Of a stretch of DNA of 64,000 bases, positions 1 through 12,473 are shown in pieces; positions within the stretch are counted from its first letter, which is position 1, and the number at the start of each line of letters is the position of its first letter. The stretch comes from Nocardioides sp. dk884 (GTDB lineage Bacteria > Actinomycetota > Actinomycetes > Propionibacteriales > Nocardioidaceae). The notes beneath the pieces are model-generated. The model had not been told where the DNA came from, searched no databases, and saw only the letters and a list, made by a program, of their open reading frames with translations. A program made the position numbers and the translations under genes. Location: positions 620,001-684,000 of the forward strand of contig NZ_CP045649.1 of the NCBI RefSeq assembly GCF_009557055.1, in the 5' to 3' direction.

Positions 1-1
1 C

Positions 2-229
2 CTGCCACCCGAGGACGTGCTCTGGTCCTTCGGCAAGGTGCTGGTCTTCGCCGTGGTCGTGATCCTGATCCACTGCTACCACGGCTACAACGCCTCGGGC
101 GGGCCGGCCGGCGTCGGCGTCGCGGTCGGCCGGGCGGTGCGGACCAGCATCGTGGCGGTCAACGTCATCGACCTGATGCTGTCCATGGCCATCTGGGGCA
201 CCAGCGCGACCGTGCGGTTGGCGGGGTAG
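2..229 (+). CDS. YrbE/MlaE-family permease, C-terminal fragment (cut by window start)
   Basis: The open frame runs in from the window edge and ends at TAG 227-229, leaving about 75 residues. They contain two hydrophobic stretches (around VLVFAVVVILIHC and VNVIDLMLSMAIW) separated by a glycine-rich loop, GGPAGVGVAVGRAVR, which is typical of the C-terminal end of YrbE/MlaE permeases. These are the membrane partners of Mce lipid-import systems. The next gene starts only 5 bp later, as expected for the order yrbEA-yrbEB-mceA-F, so this is probably the second permease (yrbEB). The N-terminal two thirds and the operon promoter lie outside the window. Confidence 0.85.
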   Translation: MPPEDVLWSFGKVLVFAVVVILIHCYHGYNASGGPAGVGVAVGRAVRTSIVAVNVIDLMLSMAIWGTSATVRLAG

Positions 230-234
230 CGGCG

Positions 235-1509
235 ATGATCCTGCGTCAGACCAAGCTGCTCGGCGTCATCTTCCTCGCCCTGCTCCTCGTCGCGGTCTAT
301 CTGACCTACGCGATCTTCACCAAGAAGTTCGCCGAGTACGACGAGGTCACGCTGCGCACCTCCAGCATCGGCCTGCAGCTCCCGCAGCGCGCCGACGTCA
401 AGATCCGCGGGGTGATCGTGGGGGAGGTGCTCGCCACCGAGGTCACCGCGGACGGCGCCGAGCTCACCTTGGGCCTCCACCCGGACGAGCGCGAGACGAT
501 CCCGGCCAACGTCACCGGGTCGATCGTGCCCAAGACCCTGTTCGGCGAGAAGTACGTCGCCCTCGAGGTGCCGCCGCGCCCGGCAGCCGAGCCGATCGCC
601 CCGGCCGCCGTCATCGAGCGCACCGAGGTGGCCACCGAGGTCGAGGAGGTCCTCTCCGACCTCTACCCGCTGCTGCGCACGGTGCAGCCGGCGCGGCTCA
701 ACGCCACCCTCAACGCGCTGGCGACCGCTCTCGAGGGGCGCGGCGACCAGGTGGGGCAGAGCCTGGAGACCCTCGACGCCTATCTCACCCGGCTGAACCC
801 GCAGATCCCGGCGCTGATCGAGGACCTGCGCCTCACCGCCGAGGTCTCCGACGTCTACACCGACGTGATTCCGGAGGTGGCGCAGATCCTGGAGGACACG
901 ATCACCACCACCGGCACCCTCGAGGACCGCGAGACCGAGGTCGCGCGCTTGTTCACCGAGGTCACGGCGTTCTCCGGCACCGCTCGCACGTTCCTGCAGC
1001 AGAACGGCGACAACCTGATCCGGCTCGGGGACGTCAGCAAGGACGTCGTGGGGCTGCTCGCCAAGTACGCACCCGGCTTCCCCTGCCTGATCAACGGCAT
1101 CGTGGGCGCGGGCGGGCGCCAGGCCGAGGCGTTCCGCGGCTACACCCTGCACATCGTGCTGGAGCTGCTCCCCAACCAGCCGCGGGCCTACACCCCCGAG
1201 GACGCGCCGCGCTTCGGGGAGAAACGGGGCCCGTCCTGCCTGAGCCTGCCGGACTCCGACAACAGCCAGGACAACCCGATGCGCAGCCAGCCCGACATGG
1301 ACGACGGCGTCGACGAGCCGACCGGCAAGGGCACCATGCGCGCCCCGACCGGCTTCGGCGGTGACGGCGTCAGCGGCACTCTCGAGGAGGGCGCCCTGCT
1401 GCGCGAGCTGCTCGCCACCACCACCGGCACCACGCCCGAGGACGTCGACGACCTCGGCGTGCTGCTGCTGGCCCCGATGGCGCGGGGCGCGGAGGTGACC
1501 CTGCGATGA
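235..1509 (+). CDS. mceA: Mce family protein, MceA position
   Basis: This 424-residue protein has one N-terminal membrane anchor (LLGVIFLALLLVAVYLTYAIF), then an MlaD/Mce domain at about residues 35-115 (VKIRGVIVGEVLATEV; then PKTLFGEKYVAL), followed by the long helical Mce C-terminal region. Mce proteins are thought to form a hetero-oligomeric tunnel carrying lipids or sterols from the outer envelope to the YrbE permease. Being first of six consecutive Mce genes it is called MceA. The tail after residue 340 is acidic and of low complexity (MDDGVDEPTGKGT), probably disordered. The stop overlaps the next start (ATGA at 1506). Substrate type cannot be assigned from sequence alone. Confidence 0.9.
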   Translation: MILRQTKLLGVIFLALLLVAVYLTYAIFTKKFAEYDEVTLRTSSIGLQLPQRADVKIRGVIVGEVLATEVTADGAELTLGLHPDERETIPANVTGSIVPKTLFGEKYVALEVPPRPAAEPIAPAAVIERTEVATEVEEVLSDLYPLLRTVQPARLNATLNALATALEGRGDQVGQSLETLDAYLTRLNPQIPALIEDLRLTAEVSDVYTDVIPEVAQILEDTITTTGTLEDRETEVARLFTEVTAFSGTARTFLQQNGDNLIRLGDVSKDVVGLLAKYAPGFPCLINGIVGAGGRQAEAFRGYTLHIVLELLPNQPRAYTPEDAPRFGEKRGPSCLSLPDSDNSQDNPMRSQPDMDDGVDEPTGKGTMRAPTGFGGDGVSGTLEEGALLRELLATTTGTTPEDVDDLGVLLLAPMARGAEVTLR

Positions 1510-2540
1510 AGCTGTTGGACCGCCGTACCAGCGGGGACCTGCTCAAGCTGACGGTCTTCATGGTCGTCACCGCGCTGGCCACCTCGGTGCTGATCGTGAT
1601 GGTCGGCAACCTCTCCTTCGCGGCCACCAAGGAGTACCGCGCGGTGTTCTCCGACGTCACCGGCGTCAACGAGGGCGACGACGTGCGCATCGCCGGGGTC
1701 AAGGTCGGCACCGTCAAGGACGTCGCGGTCGAGGACCGCTCGCGCGCCCGGGTCACGTTCACCGTGCAGGAGGACGCCGTCGTCAGCGGGTCGACCCACG
1801 CCACTGTCCGCTACCGCAATCTGGTCGGGCAGCGCTACCTGGCCCTCGACGACCGGGTGGGGGACACCGAGCCGCTCGAGGAGGGCGCCACCATCCCCAT
1901 CGAGCGCACCAGCCCGGCGCTCGACCTCACGGTGCTGTTCAACGGCTTCAAGCCGCTCTTCCAGGCGCTCTCGCCCTCCGACGTGAACACGCTGTCGTAT
2001 GAGATCGTCCAGGTCTTCCAGGGCGAGGGGGGCACGCTGGAGAGCCTCCTGGGCCACACCGCCTCGGTCACGAGCACGCTCGCCGAGCGCGACGACGTGA
2101 TCACCTCGCTGATCACCAACCTCAACCAGGTCCTCGACCACCTCGGCGACCGCGACGAGGAGCTCTCGAAGCTCATCGTCAACTTCCGCACCCTCGTCGG
2201 CGGCCTCAAGAACGACCGACGCGCGATCCTGGACTCCCTGGACCAGATCTCGGCGCTGTCGGTGGAGACCGCCGGCCTGGTCACCGGCATCGAGGCGCCG
2301 CTGGCCGAGGACATCACCCAGCTGCGTCGCCTCACCGGCAACATCACCCGCAACAAGGGCGAGCTCGACCGGGCGCTGCAGGTGATGCCGATCAAGCTGG
2401 AGAAGATCGGTCGTACCGCGATCTACGGCTCCTGGTTCAACTTCTACCTGTGCCACCTCGAGGGCCGCGTCCGGCTGCCCGGCGGCATCGCTCCGCACGT
2501 CAACTACCACGTCGGCTCGGAGAGGTGTGATCTGGGATGA
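1506..2540 (+). CDS. mceB: Mce family protein, MceB position
   Basis: The protein has 344 residues. An N-terminal transmembrane anchor (TVFMVVTALATSVLIVMVGNL) is followed by the Mce/MlaD domain with the characteristic NEGDDVRIAGVKVGTVKDV segment and RYRNLVGQRYLAL. The C-terminal half is predicted long-helix sequence rich in leucine heptads (TLAERDDVITSLITNLNQVL), as expected for the tunnel helices. It ends in a Cys-containing tail (FYLCHLEGRV ... SERCDLG). It starts within the mceA stop and its stop overlaps the mceC start (ATGA at 2537), so translation is coupled through the operon. Confidence 0.9.
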   Translation: MKLLDRRTSGDLLKLTVFMVVTALATSVLIVMVGNLSFAATKEYRAVFSDVTGVNEGDDVRIAGVKVGTVKDVAVEDRSRARVTFTVQEDAVVSGSTHATVRYRNLVGQRYLALDDRVGDTEPLEEGATIPIERTSPALDLTVLFNGFKPLFQALSPSDVNTLSYEIVQVFQGEGGTLESLLGHTASVTSTLAERDDVITSLITNLNQVLDHLGDRDEELSKLIVNFRTLVGGLKNDRRAILDSLDQISALSVETAGLVTGIEAPLAEDITQLRRLTGNITRNKGELDRALQVMPIKLEKIGRTAIYGSWFNFYLCHLEGRVRLPGGIAPHVNYHVGSERCDLG

Positions 2541-3529
2541 AGCCGTTCCGTGAGCGCAACCCCGTCGTCATCGGCGCGGTGAGCCTCGTCGTGCTGGCCG
2601 CGCTCCTGCTCGGCGCCTTCCGCGCCCAGGACCTCCCCCTGATCGGTGGCGGCACCACCTACTACGCCACGTTCGCGGAGTCCGGCGGGCTCAAGGCGGC
2701 CGACGAGGTCCGCATCGCCGGCGTCCGGGTCGGCAAGGTCGAGTCCGTCGAGCTCGACGAGGGTCGGGTCAAGGTCGCCTTCCGCATCGAGGAGAGCGCG
2801 GAGTTCGGGCCGCAGACCCGGGCCTCGATCCGGGTGAAGACGCTGCTCGGGGCGATGTACCTCGCCCTCGAGCCGGAGGGGAAGGGCCAGCTCGAGGCCG
2901 GCGGGGTGATCCCGGTCGAGCGCACGACCTCGCCGTACGACGTGGTGGACGCCTTCGAGGGACTCGCGGAGACCTCCGCGAAGATCGACACCGACCAGCT
3001 CGCGGCCGCGCTGACCACGCTGTCGGACCTGACCCGCAACACCCCCGAGGAGTTCCGGGCCGCGCTCGCGGGCGTCTCGGCCCTGTCGACCAACGTGGCG
3101 GCCAAGAACGACCAGATCAACGAGCTGCTCGGCAACCTCAAGCGGGTCTCCTCGGTGCTCGACGACCGTGACGAGGACCTGGTGGCGCTGATGCGCGACG
3201 CCGACGTGCTGTTCGCCTCGCTGGTCGGGCGCCGCGAGGCGATCCACGACCTCCTGGTCTCCACCACCGAGCTCTCCCGCTCGCTGAGCAGCCTGGTCCG
3301 CAGCACCCGCGCCGACCTCAAGCCGGCCCTCGCGCAGCTGGAGGAGGTCGTGACCGTGCTGACCCGCAACGAGGAGAACATCGACAACAGCCTGCGGCTG
3401 ATGGCGCCGTTCTACCGGGTCTTCGCCAGCACGCTCGGCACCGGCCCGTGGTTCGACACCTACATCCAGAACCTCCCGCCGATCCCGGACCTGGCCAACG
3501 GCGGCGGCGTCGGGGGTGGTCTGCGATGA
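2537..3529 (+). CDS. mceC: Mce family protein, MceC position
   Basis: This is a 330-residue Mce protein. The single membrane anchor is near residues 10-30 (VVIGAVSLVVLAALLLGAF). The MlaD domain follows with ADEVRIAGVRVGKVESVEL and IRVKTLLGAMYLALEP. The remainder is helical (NDQINELLGNLKRVSSVLDDRDEDL) and ends in a Gly-rich tail (LANGGGVGGGLR). Its length and domain order match the other Mce subunits here. It overlaps mceB by 4 bp and mceD by 4 bp. Confidence 0.9.
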   Translation: MKPFRERNPVVIGAVSLVVLAALLLGAFRAQDLPLIGGGTTYYATFAESGGLKAADEVRIAGVRVGKVESVELDEGRVKVAFRIEESAEFGPQTRASIRVKTLLGAMYLALEPEGKGQLEAGGVIPVERTTSPYDVVDAFEGLAETSAKIDTDQLAAALTTLSDLTRNTPEEFRAALAGVSALSTNVAAKNDQINELLGNLKRVSSVLDDRDEDLVALMRDADVLFASLVGRREAIHDLLVSTTELSRSLSSLVRSTRADLKPALAQLEEVVTVLTRNEENIDNSLRLMAPFYRVFASTLGTGPWFDTYIQNLPPIPDLANGGGVGGGLR

Positions 3530-4668
3530 GCGTGCTGCGCCGCGTGATCGTGCCGCTCGTGGTCGCGGCCCTGGCCCTGGCCTTCGCGCTGACCGTCCTG
3601 GACGGCGGGGAGACCCGCACCCTGACCGCGAAGTTCCCCCGCACCGTCTCGGTCTACGAGGGCAGCGACGTGCGGGTGCTCGGGGTGCCGATCGGCAAGG
3701 TCGACTCGGTCACGCCCACGGGGACCGAGGTCGAGGTGCGCATGCACTACGACGCCGACGTCTCGCTGCCGAAGAACGCCCAGGCGCTGATCGTCGCGCC
3801 CTCGGTGGTGGGCGACCGCTACATCCAGATCACCCCCGTCCACGACGGCGGGCCGGTGCTGGAGGACGGCGCGACCCTGGAGGCCGACCGCACCGGCGTA
3901 CCGATCGAGCTGGACCAGATCTACGCCAGCATCGACGACCTCACGGTCGCGCTCGGCCCGACCGGGGCCAACTCCGAGGGCGCCCTGAGCGACCTGCTGC
4001 GCACCACCGCGGAGAACTTCGGCGGCCAGGGCGCCCAGCTCAACCGCACCATCCGCGACTTCGGCAAGCTCAGCCAGACCCTCGACGACAACAAGGAGGA
4101 GCTCTTCGGCTCGGCGGCGGAGCTGGAGTCCTTCATCGGCACCCTGGCCCGCAACGACAAGACCGTACGGCGCTTCAACTCCTCCCTGGGCGAGGTCTCC
4201 ACGATGCTGGAGGGGGAGCGCGAGGAGCTGGCCGCGGCGCTGGGGAACCTCTCCACCGCCCTCGGCCGGGTCTCGACGTTCGTGAGGGAGAACCGCGAGA
4301 GCCTGGGCCGCAACGTGGCCGGGCTCAACCGGGTGGCCAAGGTCCTGGTCAAGCAGCGCGACGCACTCGACGAGGTGCTCCGTGCCGGCCCGCTGGCGCT
4401 GAACAACCTGTTCCTCGCCTACAACCCGCAGACCGGCACCCTCGACACCAACGCCAACATCGGCAACCTCGCCAACGAGATCGTCTCCGACCCCGGCCTG
4501 CTGCTGTGCAGCTTCGTGGCCCAGATCGACAAGACCGGCACCCTGTGCGACCTGATCGACTCGGTGCTGCCCCGGGCCGGGGCGCTGTCGAAGGGCGCGG
4601 CATCCGGCGCCGCCCGCGAGGAGCGCGTCGACCCGAGCTTCGGCGGCCTCGTGGAGGTGACCCGATGA
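3526..4668 (+). CDS. mceD: Mce family protein, MceD position
   Basis: I chose the ATG at 3526 because it overlaps the mceC stop (ATGA) exactly like its neighbours; the frame is open further upstream, to 3448, but there it only overlaps mceC coding sequence. The 380-residue product has an anchor (VIVPLVVAALALAFALTVL), an MlaD domain (SDVRVLGVPIGKVDSVTP; VAPSVVGDRYIQITP) and a long helical tail with a leucine-rich repeat pattern. Two cysteines lie near the C-terminus (LLLCSFVAQIDKTGTLCDL). It forms part of the predicted lipid-import tunnel. Confidence 0.9.
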   Translation: MSVLRRVIVPLVVAALALAFALTVLDGGETRTLTAKFPRTVSVYEGSDVRVLGVPIGKVDSVTPTGTEVEVRMHYDADVSLPKNAQALIVAPSVVGDRYIQITPVHDGGPVLEDGATLEADRTGVPIELDQIYASIDDLTVALGPTGANSEGALSDLLRTTAENFGGQGAQLNRTIRDFGKLSQTLDDNKEELFGSAAELESFIGTLARNDKTVRRFNSSLGEVSTMLEGEREELAAALGNLSTALGRVSTFVRENRESLGRNVAGLNRVAKVLVKQRDALDEVLRAGPLALNNLFLAYNPQTGTLDTNANIGNLANEIVSDPGLLLCSFVAQIDKTGTLCDLIDSVLPRAGALSKGAASGAAREERVDPSFGGLVEVTR

Positions 4669-6125
4669 CCCGCCTGCTGCGACGGGTCCTGCGCCCGCTG
4701 ACCGGCGCCGTGCTCGGCGCGCTGCTGCTCACCGGCTGCGACGCCGACATCTACGACCTGCCGCTGCCCGGCGGCACCGACGTCGGGGCGGATCCGATCA
4801 CGGTGACCATCATGTTCCGCGACGTGCTCGACCTGGTGCCGAAGTCGACGGTGAAGGTCAACGACGTCAGCGTGGGCCAGGTCAAGGAAATCGAGCTCGA
4901 GGACTACACCGCGCGCGTGGTCGTGGAGCTGCGCGGTGACACCGAGCTGCCCGACGACACGGTCGCGGAGATCCGCCAGACCAGCCTGCTCGGCGAGAAG
5001 TTCGTCTCGCTGCGGGCACCGGAGGGCGGCGGGAGCGACGAGCCGTTGGAGTCCGGCGACACCATCGGCCTGGAGCGCTCGGGACGCAACCCGGAGGTCG
5101 AGGAGGTGCTCGGCGCGCTCAGCCTGGTGCTGAACGGCGGCGGGGTCGCCCAGCTCAAGACCATCGCGCAGGAGCTCAACCTCGCCCTCGAGGGACGCGA
5201 GGACGCCGCGCGCTCGGTGCTCACTCAGGTCGACGACTTCGCCGGCGAGCTCGACGACAACAAGGCCGAGATCGTGCGCGCCATCGAGTCCCTGGACCGG
5301 CTGGCCCGCGAGGTCCGCTCCCAGCAGGACACGATCGACGCGGCCCTGGAGGAGCTGCCGAGCGCGCTCACCTCCATCGACTCCCAGCGCGGCGACCTGG
5401 TGCGGATGCTCCGGGCCCTCGACCGGCTCGGCGACGTCGGGGTCGACGTCATCTCGGCGTCGAAGGAGGACACGATCGCGACCGTGCGCCGGTTGCAGCC
5501 CGTGCTCACCCAGCTGGCCAACTCCGGTGACGGCCTCGTCGACGCCTTCCACGTGTTCTTGACCTATCCCTTCGTCGACGAGGTGGTCGGGCGCGACCCC
5601 CAGGTCGCACGCAACCTGCACCTCGGCGACTACACCAACCTGTCGGTCCAGCTCGACATCGACCTGAGCCTCGGGCTCGACGGCACCGGGACGCCGCCGC
5701 CGCTGCTGCCGAGCGATGCGAACCCCGTCAACATCGTCAGCAACGTCGTGAAGTGCATCGCCTCGGGCCGCCTCGACAGCCCGGCGTGCGAGGAGGTCCG
5801 CACCAACATCGGTGGCGTCTTGAAGCTCAAGCAGGAGTGCTTGAAGCCGAAGAACGAGAAGACGGTCGTGTGCCGGCTGCTCAACCAGGTGCCGGGCCTG
5901 CCCGACACCGGGATCGGCCCGCTCGACGACCTGCTCGGCGCCATCGGCCTGAGCCGCACGGTCACCGGCGACGCAGGATCCGTGGACCCGCGCCGCAGCG
6001 ACCTCACCGTGGGCGACCTGCGCGGCGCCTTCGACCCCGGGCTGGTGGACCTGCTGGTGCCGGGACTGGTCGCCGACGACCTGGCCGACACCGCCGGCCC
6101 GGCCCAGCAGAGGAGCGCACGGTGA
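4665..6125 (+). CDS. mceE: Mce family lipoprotein, MceE position
   Basis: The start at 4665 overlaps the mceD stop. The 486-residue protein opens with a lipoprotein signal: basic residues (MTRLLRRVLRPL), a hydrophobic core (GAVLGALL) and a lipobox LLTGC, so Cys at about position 25 should be lipidated. Lipoprotein status is a known feature of MceE subunits. The MlaD domain follows (KSTVKVNDVSVGQVKEIEL; IRQTSLLGEKFVSL). The long C-terminal region carries a cysteine pair (VKCIASGRLDSPACEEV), also usual in MceE. The stop overlaps the GTG of mceF. Confidence 0.92.
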   Translation: MTRLLRRVLRPLTGAVLGALLLTGCDADIYDLPLPGGTDVGADPITVTIMFRDVLDLVPKSTVKVNDVSVGQVKEIELEDYTARVVVELRGDTELPDDTVAEIRQTSLLGEKFVSLRAPEGGGSDEPLESGDTIGLERSGRNPEVEEVLGALSLVLNGGGVAQLKTIAQELNLALEGREDAARSVLTQVDDFAGELDDNKAEIVRAIESLDRLAREVRSQQDTIDAALEELPSALTSIDSQRGDLVRMLRALDRLGDVGVDVISASKEDTIATVRRLQPVLTQLANSGDGLVDAFHVFLTYPFVDEVVGRDPQVARNLHLGDYTNLSVQLDIDLSLGLDGTGTPPPLLPSDANPVNIVSNVVKCIASGRLDSPACEEVRTNIGGVLKLKQECLKPKNEKTVVCRLLNQVPGLPDTGIGPLDDLLGAIGLSRTVTGDAGSVDPRRSDLTVGDLRGAFDPGLVDLLVPGLVADDLADTAGPAQQRSAR

Positions 6126-7402
6126 TCACCCGTCGTACCAAGATCCAGCTGCTGGTCTTCGTGATCATCACGCTGGTCGGCGTCACCTTCGTCGGCGCCC
6201 GCTACGCGCGCCTGGACCGGCTGATCATCGACGACACCTACACCGTGGTCGCGCACTTCACGACCTCCGGCGGCATCTTCGCCGGAGCGGAGGTGACCTA
6301 CCGCGGCGTCCAGGTCGGCTCGGTCGACAAGCTCGAGCTGACCGACGACGGCGTCGAGGTGCACCTCTCGGTGGACAAGGACCAGGACGAGATCCCCGCC
6401 GACGCGCTGGCCGTCGTCGGCAACCGCTCCGCGGTCGGCGAGCAGTACGTCGAGCTCCAGCCACAGGTCGACGAGGGCCCCTACCTCACCGAGCAGTCCC
6501 GCATCGAGGCCGAGGACACCCGCACCCCGATCGCCACCGAGACGCTGCTCGCCGACCTCTCGCGCACGGTCTCCTCGGTGGACCGCCAGGCGCTGCGCAC
6601 CACCGTCGACGAGCTGGGCCTCGCCTTCGAGGGCACCGGTCGCGACCTGCAGCGCATCATCGACACGGGCACCTCGTTCATCGAGACCGCCGATGCGAAC
6701 TTCGAGATCACCACCAATCTCATCCGCGACGCCAACACGGTGCTGCAGGGGCAGGCCGACTCCGAGAGCGCGTTGCGCACCTTCGCCCGCGACCTCTCGA
6801 AGTTCAGCGGCACGCTGGCCGGCGCCGACCGCGACCTGCGCGGCGTCATCGACTCCGGCCCGGTCGCGGCCCGCGAGCTGCGCACGTTCTTAGAGGACAA
6901 CGGCGTGGCGCTGGGGGAGCTGATCAACGACGTGCGGACCACCGGCGACGTGGTCCGGGCCAACCTGCCCGGTATCGAGCAGCTGCTCGTCGTCTACCCC
7001 TACGTCGTCGAGGGTGGGTTCACCGTCGTGTCGAAGTCGCCCGACACCGGCCTGTACGACGCCCACTTCGGGCTGGTGCTGACCACCAAGCCGGCCTGTC
7101 GCCAGGGCTATGAGAGCACCGACCGGCGCATCCCCCAGGACGGCAGCAACCGCCCGATGAACATGGAGGCGGGCTGCACCGAGCCGGCCACCCGCACCAA
7201 CGCCCGCGGCCCGCAGAACCTCGCGCCGCGCGCACCGGCGGCGTTCGACCGCGCACCCCTCGCGGCGTACGACCCGGAGACCGGCCGGACCGTCTGGGGT
7301 GCGCGTGCCGCACGCCTCGACGGCGGTGGCACGGTAGCGCCCGAATCCCTAGGAGAGGAGTCGTGGAAGTGGCTGTTCCTCCAGCCCCTGACCCGGGACT
7401 GA
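6122..7402 (+). CDS. mceF: Mce family protein, MceF position
   Basis: The GTG at 6122 overlaps the mceE stop (GTGA). The 426-residue product has an N-terminal anchor (IQLLVFVIITLVGVTFVGA), an MlaD domain (GAEVTYRGVQVGSVDKLEL; VVGNRSAVGEQYVEL) and a helical region. The tail is polar, with two cysteines, as in MceF proteins. The last 13 codons overlap the start of the following gene (7363) in another frame. This is the sixth and last Mce subunit; the MceG-type ATPase that powers such systems is not in the window. Confidence 0.9.
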   Translation: MITRRTKIQLLVFVIITLVGVTFVGARYARLDRLIIDDTYTVVAHFTTSGGIFAGAEVTYRGVQVGSVDKLELTDDGVEVHLSVDKDQDEIPADALAVVGNRSAVGEQYVELQPQVDEGPYLTEQSRIEAEDTRTPIATETLLADLSRTVSSVDRQALRTTVDELGLAFEGTGRDLQRIIDTGTSFIETADANFEITTNLIRDANTVLQGQADSESALRTFARDLSKFSGTLAGADRDLRGVIDSGPVAARELRTFLEDNGVALGELINDVRTTGDVVRANLPGIEQLLVVYPYVVEGGFTVVSKSPDTGLYDAHFGLVLTTKPACRQGYESTDRRIPQDGSNRPMNMEAGCTEPATRTNARGPQNLAPRAPAAFDRAPLAAYDPETGRTVWGARAARLDGGGTVAPESLGEESWKWLFLQPLTRD

Positions 7403-7986
7403 CGACTGACCCGAGCCACCCCGCGCACGCCCCGTCGGGGCGCCTGCGGCTCGTGCTGCTCGCGGTGCTCGTCGTGGTCCTGCTCATCGGCGGCGCGCTC
7501 AGCGCGTGGCTGCTGGCCGACCGACCCGGTGCCCTGCCGGGGCGCGACAGCGCCGCCGACACGGTGCAGCACGAGCGCGAGCGGGTGATGGCCCAGGCCA
7601 GGCAGTTCATGCTGCGGGGGCAGACCTACGGCCCCGACGCCCTCGACGACGACGGCAAGCTGGGTGAGTACCGCGGCCTGGTCGAGGAGGTCGTCACCCC
7701 CAAGTTCATGACCGAGTTCGACCAGACCGTCACCGTCGCCGAGCAGCTGGTCTCCCAGCAGGGGGTCTCGCGCAGCGCGGAGGTGCTCGGCGTCGGCGTC
7801 GAGACCATCGACGACGACTCCGCGGTCGCCCTGGTGACCGGCCAGATCACCTCCACCCTGCGCAACGCCAAGGGCAAGGAGGTCCCGGCCCGCTCGGACC
7901 TGTTCCGGGTGGTCGTCGACCTCGTCGAGGTCGACGGCGACTGGCTGGTCGACGGCTTCGAGCAGGCATCGGAGGCCGCGCAGTGA
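7363..7986 (+). CDS. Mce-associated membrane protein
   Basis: The GTG start at 7363 is preceded by a strong ribosome-binding site, AGGAGAGGAG (7351-7360). The 207-residue protein has a short Pro-rich cytoplasmic start, one transmembrane helix (LVLLAVLVVVLLIGGALSAWLLA) and an extracytoplasmic domain of about 140 residues that resembles the Mce-associated (Mas) family. These proteins are encoded after mceF in actinobacteria and are thought to stabilise or assist the import complex. It overlaps mceF by 40 bp and the next gene by 4 bp (GTGA). Family assignment rests on topology, size and location more than on strong motifs. Confidence 0.75.
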   Translation: MEVAVPPAPDPGLTTDPSHPAHAPSGRLRLVLLAVLVVVLLIGGALSAWLLADRPGALPGRDSAADTVQHERERVMAQARQFMLRGQTYGPDALDDDGKLGEYRGLVEEVVTPKFMTEFDQTVTVAEQLVSQQGVSRSAEVLGVGVETIDDDSAVALVTGQITSTLRNAKGKEVPARSDLFRVVVDLVEVDGDWLVDGFEQASEAAQ

Positions 7987-8765
7987 GCGCCCAGATGAGC
8001 ACCCCGTCGTGGTACGACCTGCTCGACGTCGACCCCACGGCCAGCACCGCCGAGGTCCGCGCCGCCTGGAAGGCCGCGGTCGCCGACCTCGACCCGACCG
8101 ATCGTCGCTTCCGCGCCTACAACCAGGCCGCGGAGGTGCTGCTCGACCCCGACCGGCGCGAGGCGTACGACGCCGTGCGGGTCGCCGAGCTGGCCGAGCA
8201 GGAGCCGGACACCGCAGACCCCGCCGCGCCCGCGCCCGCGCCCGCGCCGGAGGCTGACGCGCCGCAGGCCCCCGCCACGCGGATCGTGCCCACCTGGCTG
8301 CTCGCGGGCGTCGGCGTGCTGGCGGCGCTGGCCGTCGCCATCGCGGCCTGGCTGGCGTTCGTCGTCCCGGCCGACTCCGAGGTCGAGGACGCCACCCGGG
8401 CCGCGCGCGCGGCGGCAGAGACCGCGGTCGTGCCGATCCTGTCCTACGACGCCGCGGACCTTGAGGCCTCGCGGGCCGCAGCGACCTCCTACCTGACGTC
8501 CGGCTACCGCGCCGAGTACGAGAAGTTCTTCGAGGGCGTGATGGAGAAGAACGCCCCGCGCACCGGCACCGTGGTGGAGACCAGCGTGGTGCGCTCCGGC
8601 GTGGTGCGCTCGGGGGAGGACCGCGTGGAGGTCTTCGTCCTGCTCGACCAGGCCACCACCAACGCCCGGCGCAAGCAGCCCTCGACGATCAAGTACTGGG
8701 TCACGGTCACGATGGAGCGGACCGACGAGGAGTGGCTGGTAGCGGGCCTGAAGACCCGCGCCTGA
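7983..8765 (+). CDS. Mce-associated protein with a degenerate J-domain
   Basis: The protein has 260 residues and starts at a GTG overlapping the previous stop. Residues 9-60 look like a DnaJ domain (WYDLLDVDPTASTAEVRAAW ... LLDPDRREAYD), but the HPD tripeptide needed to stimulate DnaK is absent; the loop reads DLDPTDRRF. An Ala-Pro repeat linker follows (PAAPAPAPAPEA), then one transmembrane helix (LLAGVGVLAALAVAIAAWLAF) and an outside domain like that of the preceding Mas protein. It is probably a membrane accessory factor of the Mce system, with the J-like domain in the cytoplasm as a binding module. It is the last gene of the operon. Confidence 0.75.
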   Translation: MSAQMSTPSWYDLLDVDPTASTAEVRAAWKAAVADLDPTDRRFRAYNQAAEVLLDPDRREAYDAVRVAELAEQEPDTADPAAPAPAPAPEADAPQAPATRIVPTWLLAGVGVLAALAVAIAAWLAFVVPADSEVEDATRAARAAAETAVVPILSYDAADLEASRAAATSYLTSGYRAEYEKFFEGVMEKNAPRTGTVVETSVVRSGVVRSGEDRVEVFVLLDQATTNARRKQPSTIKYWVTVTMERTDEEWLVAGLKTRA

Positions 8766-8830
8766 GGGCGGCCGGAGCGCGACACGGGACGCGCTTGGGG
8801 ACAGCCTGCTTGACCTTCGCGACCCAGCCC

Positions 8831-8856
8831 CGCATGATCTTCGTCAGGATCATGCG
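8831..8856. terminator. Perfect 9-bp inverted repeat after the mce operon
   Basis: CGCATGATC (8831-8839) and GATCATGCG (8848-8856) form a perfect stem with an 8-nt loop. It lies 66 bp after the last mce-operon gene and 18 bp before the predicted rpoB -35 box. There is no T-run, so it may be an actinobacterial-type terminator of the mce operon or an operator for rpoB. Confidence 0.45.
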
Positions 8857-8873
8857 ACAGGTGGCTGCTGGCG

Positions 8874-8902
8874 TTGCCGCGAGCCCATTTGTGCGGTAGT
8901 GT
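8874..8902 (+). promoter_or_regulatory. Predicted rpoB promoter
   Basis: TTGCCG (8874-8879), a 17-nt spacer and TAGTGT (8897-8902) make a good housekeeping-sigma promoter. Transcription would start near 8909, giving a leader of about 94 nt before the TTG start at 9003. A small GCGC-TTT-GCGC hairpin (8904-8914) sits at the predicted start site. Confidence 0.6.
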
Positions 8903-9002
8903 AGCGCTTTGCGCCTGCCCTCAAATGCTTGTCTCCTGCCCGGTTGGATGACCTAGTGGTGGGTGGCGCGTCTCACCGTGCGATTCCGTCGAAGGACACC
9001 TG

Positions 9003-12467
<3,465 letters not shown>

Positions 12468-12473
12468 TCGAGC

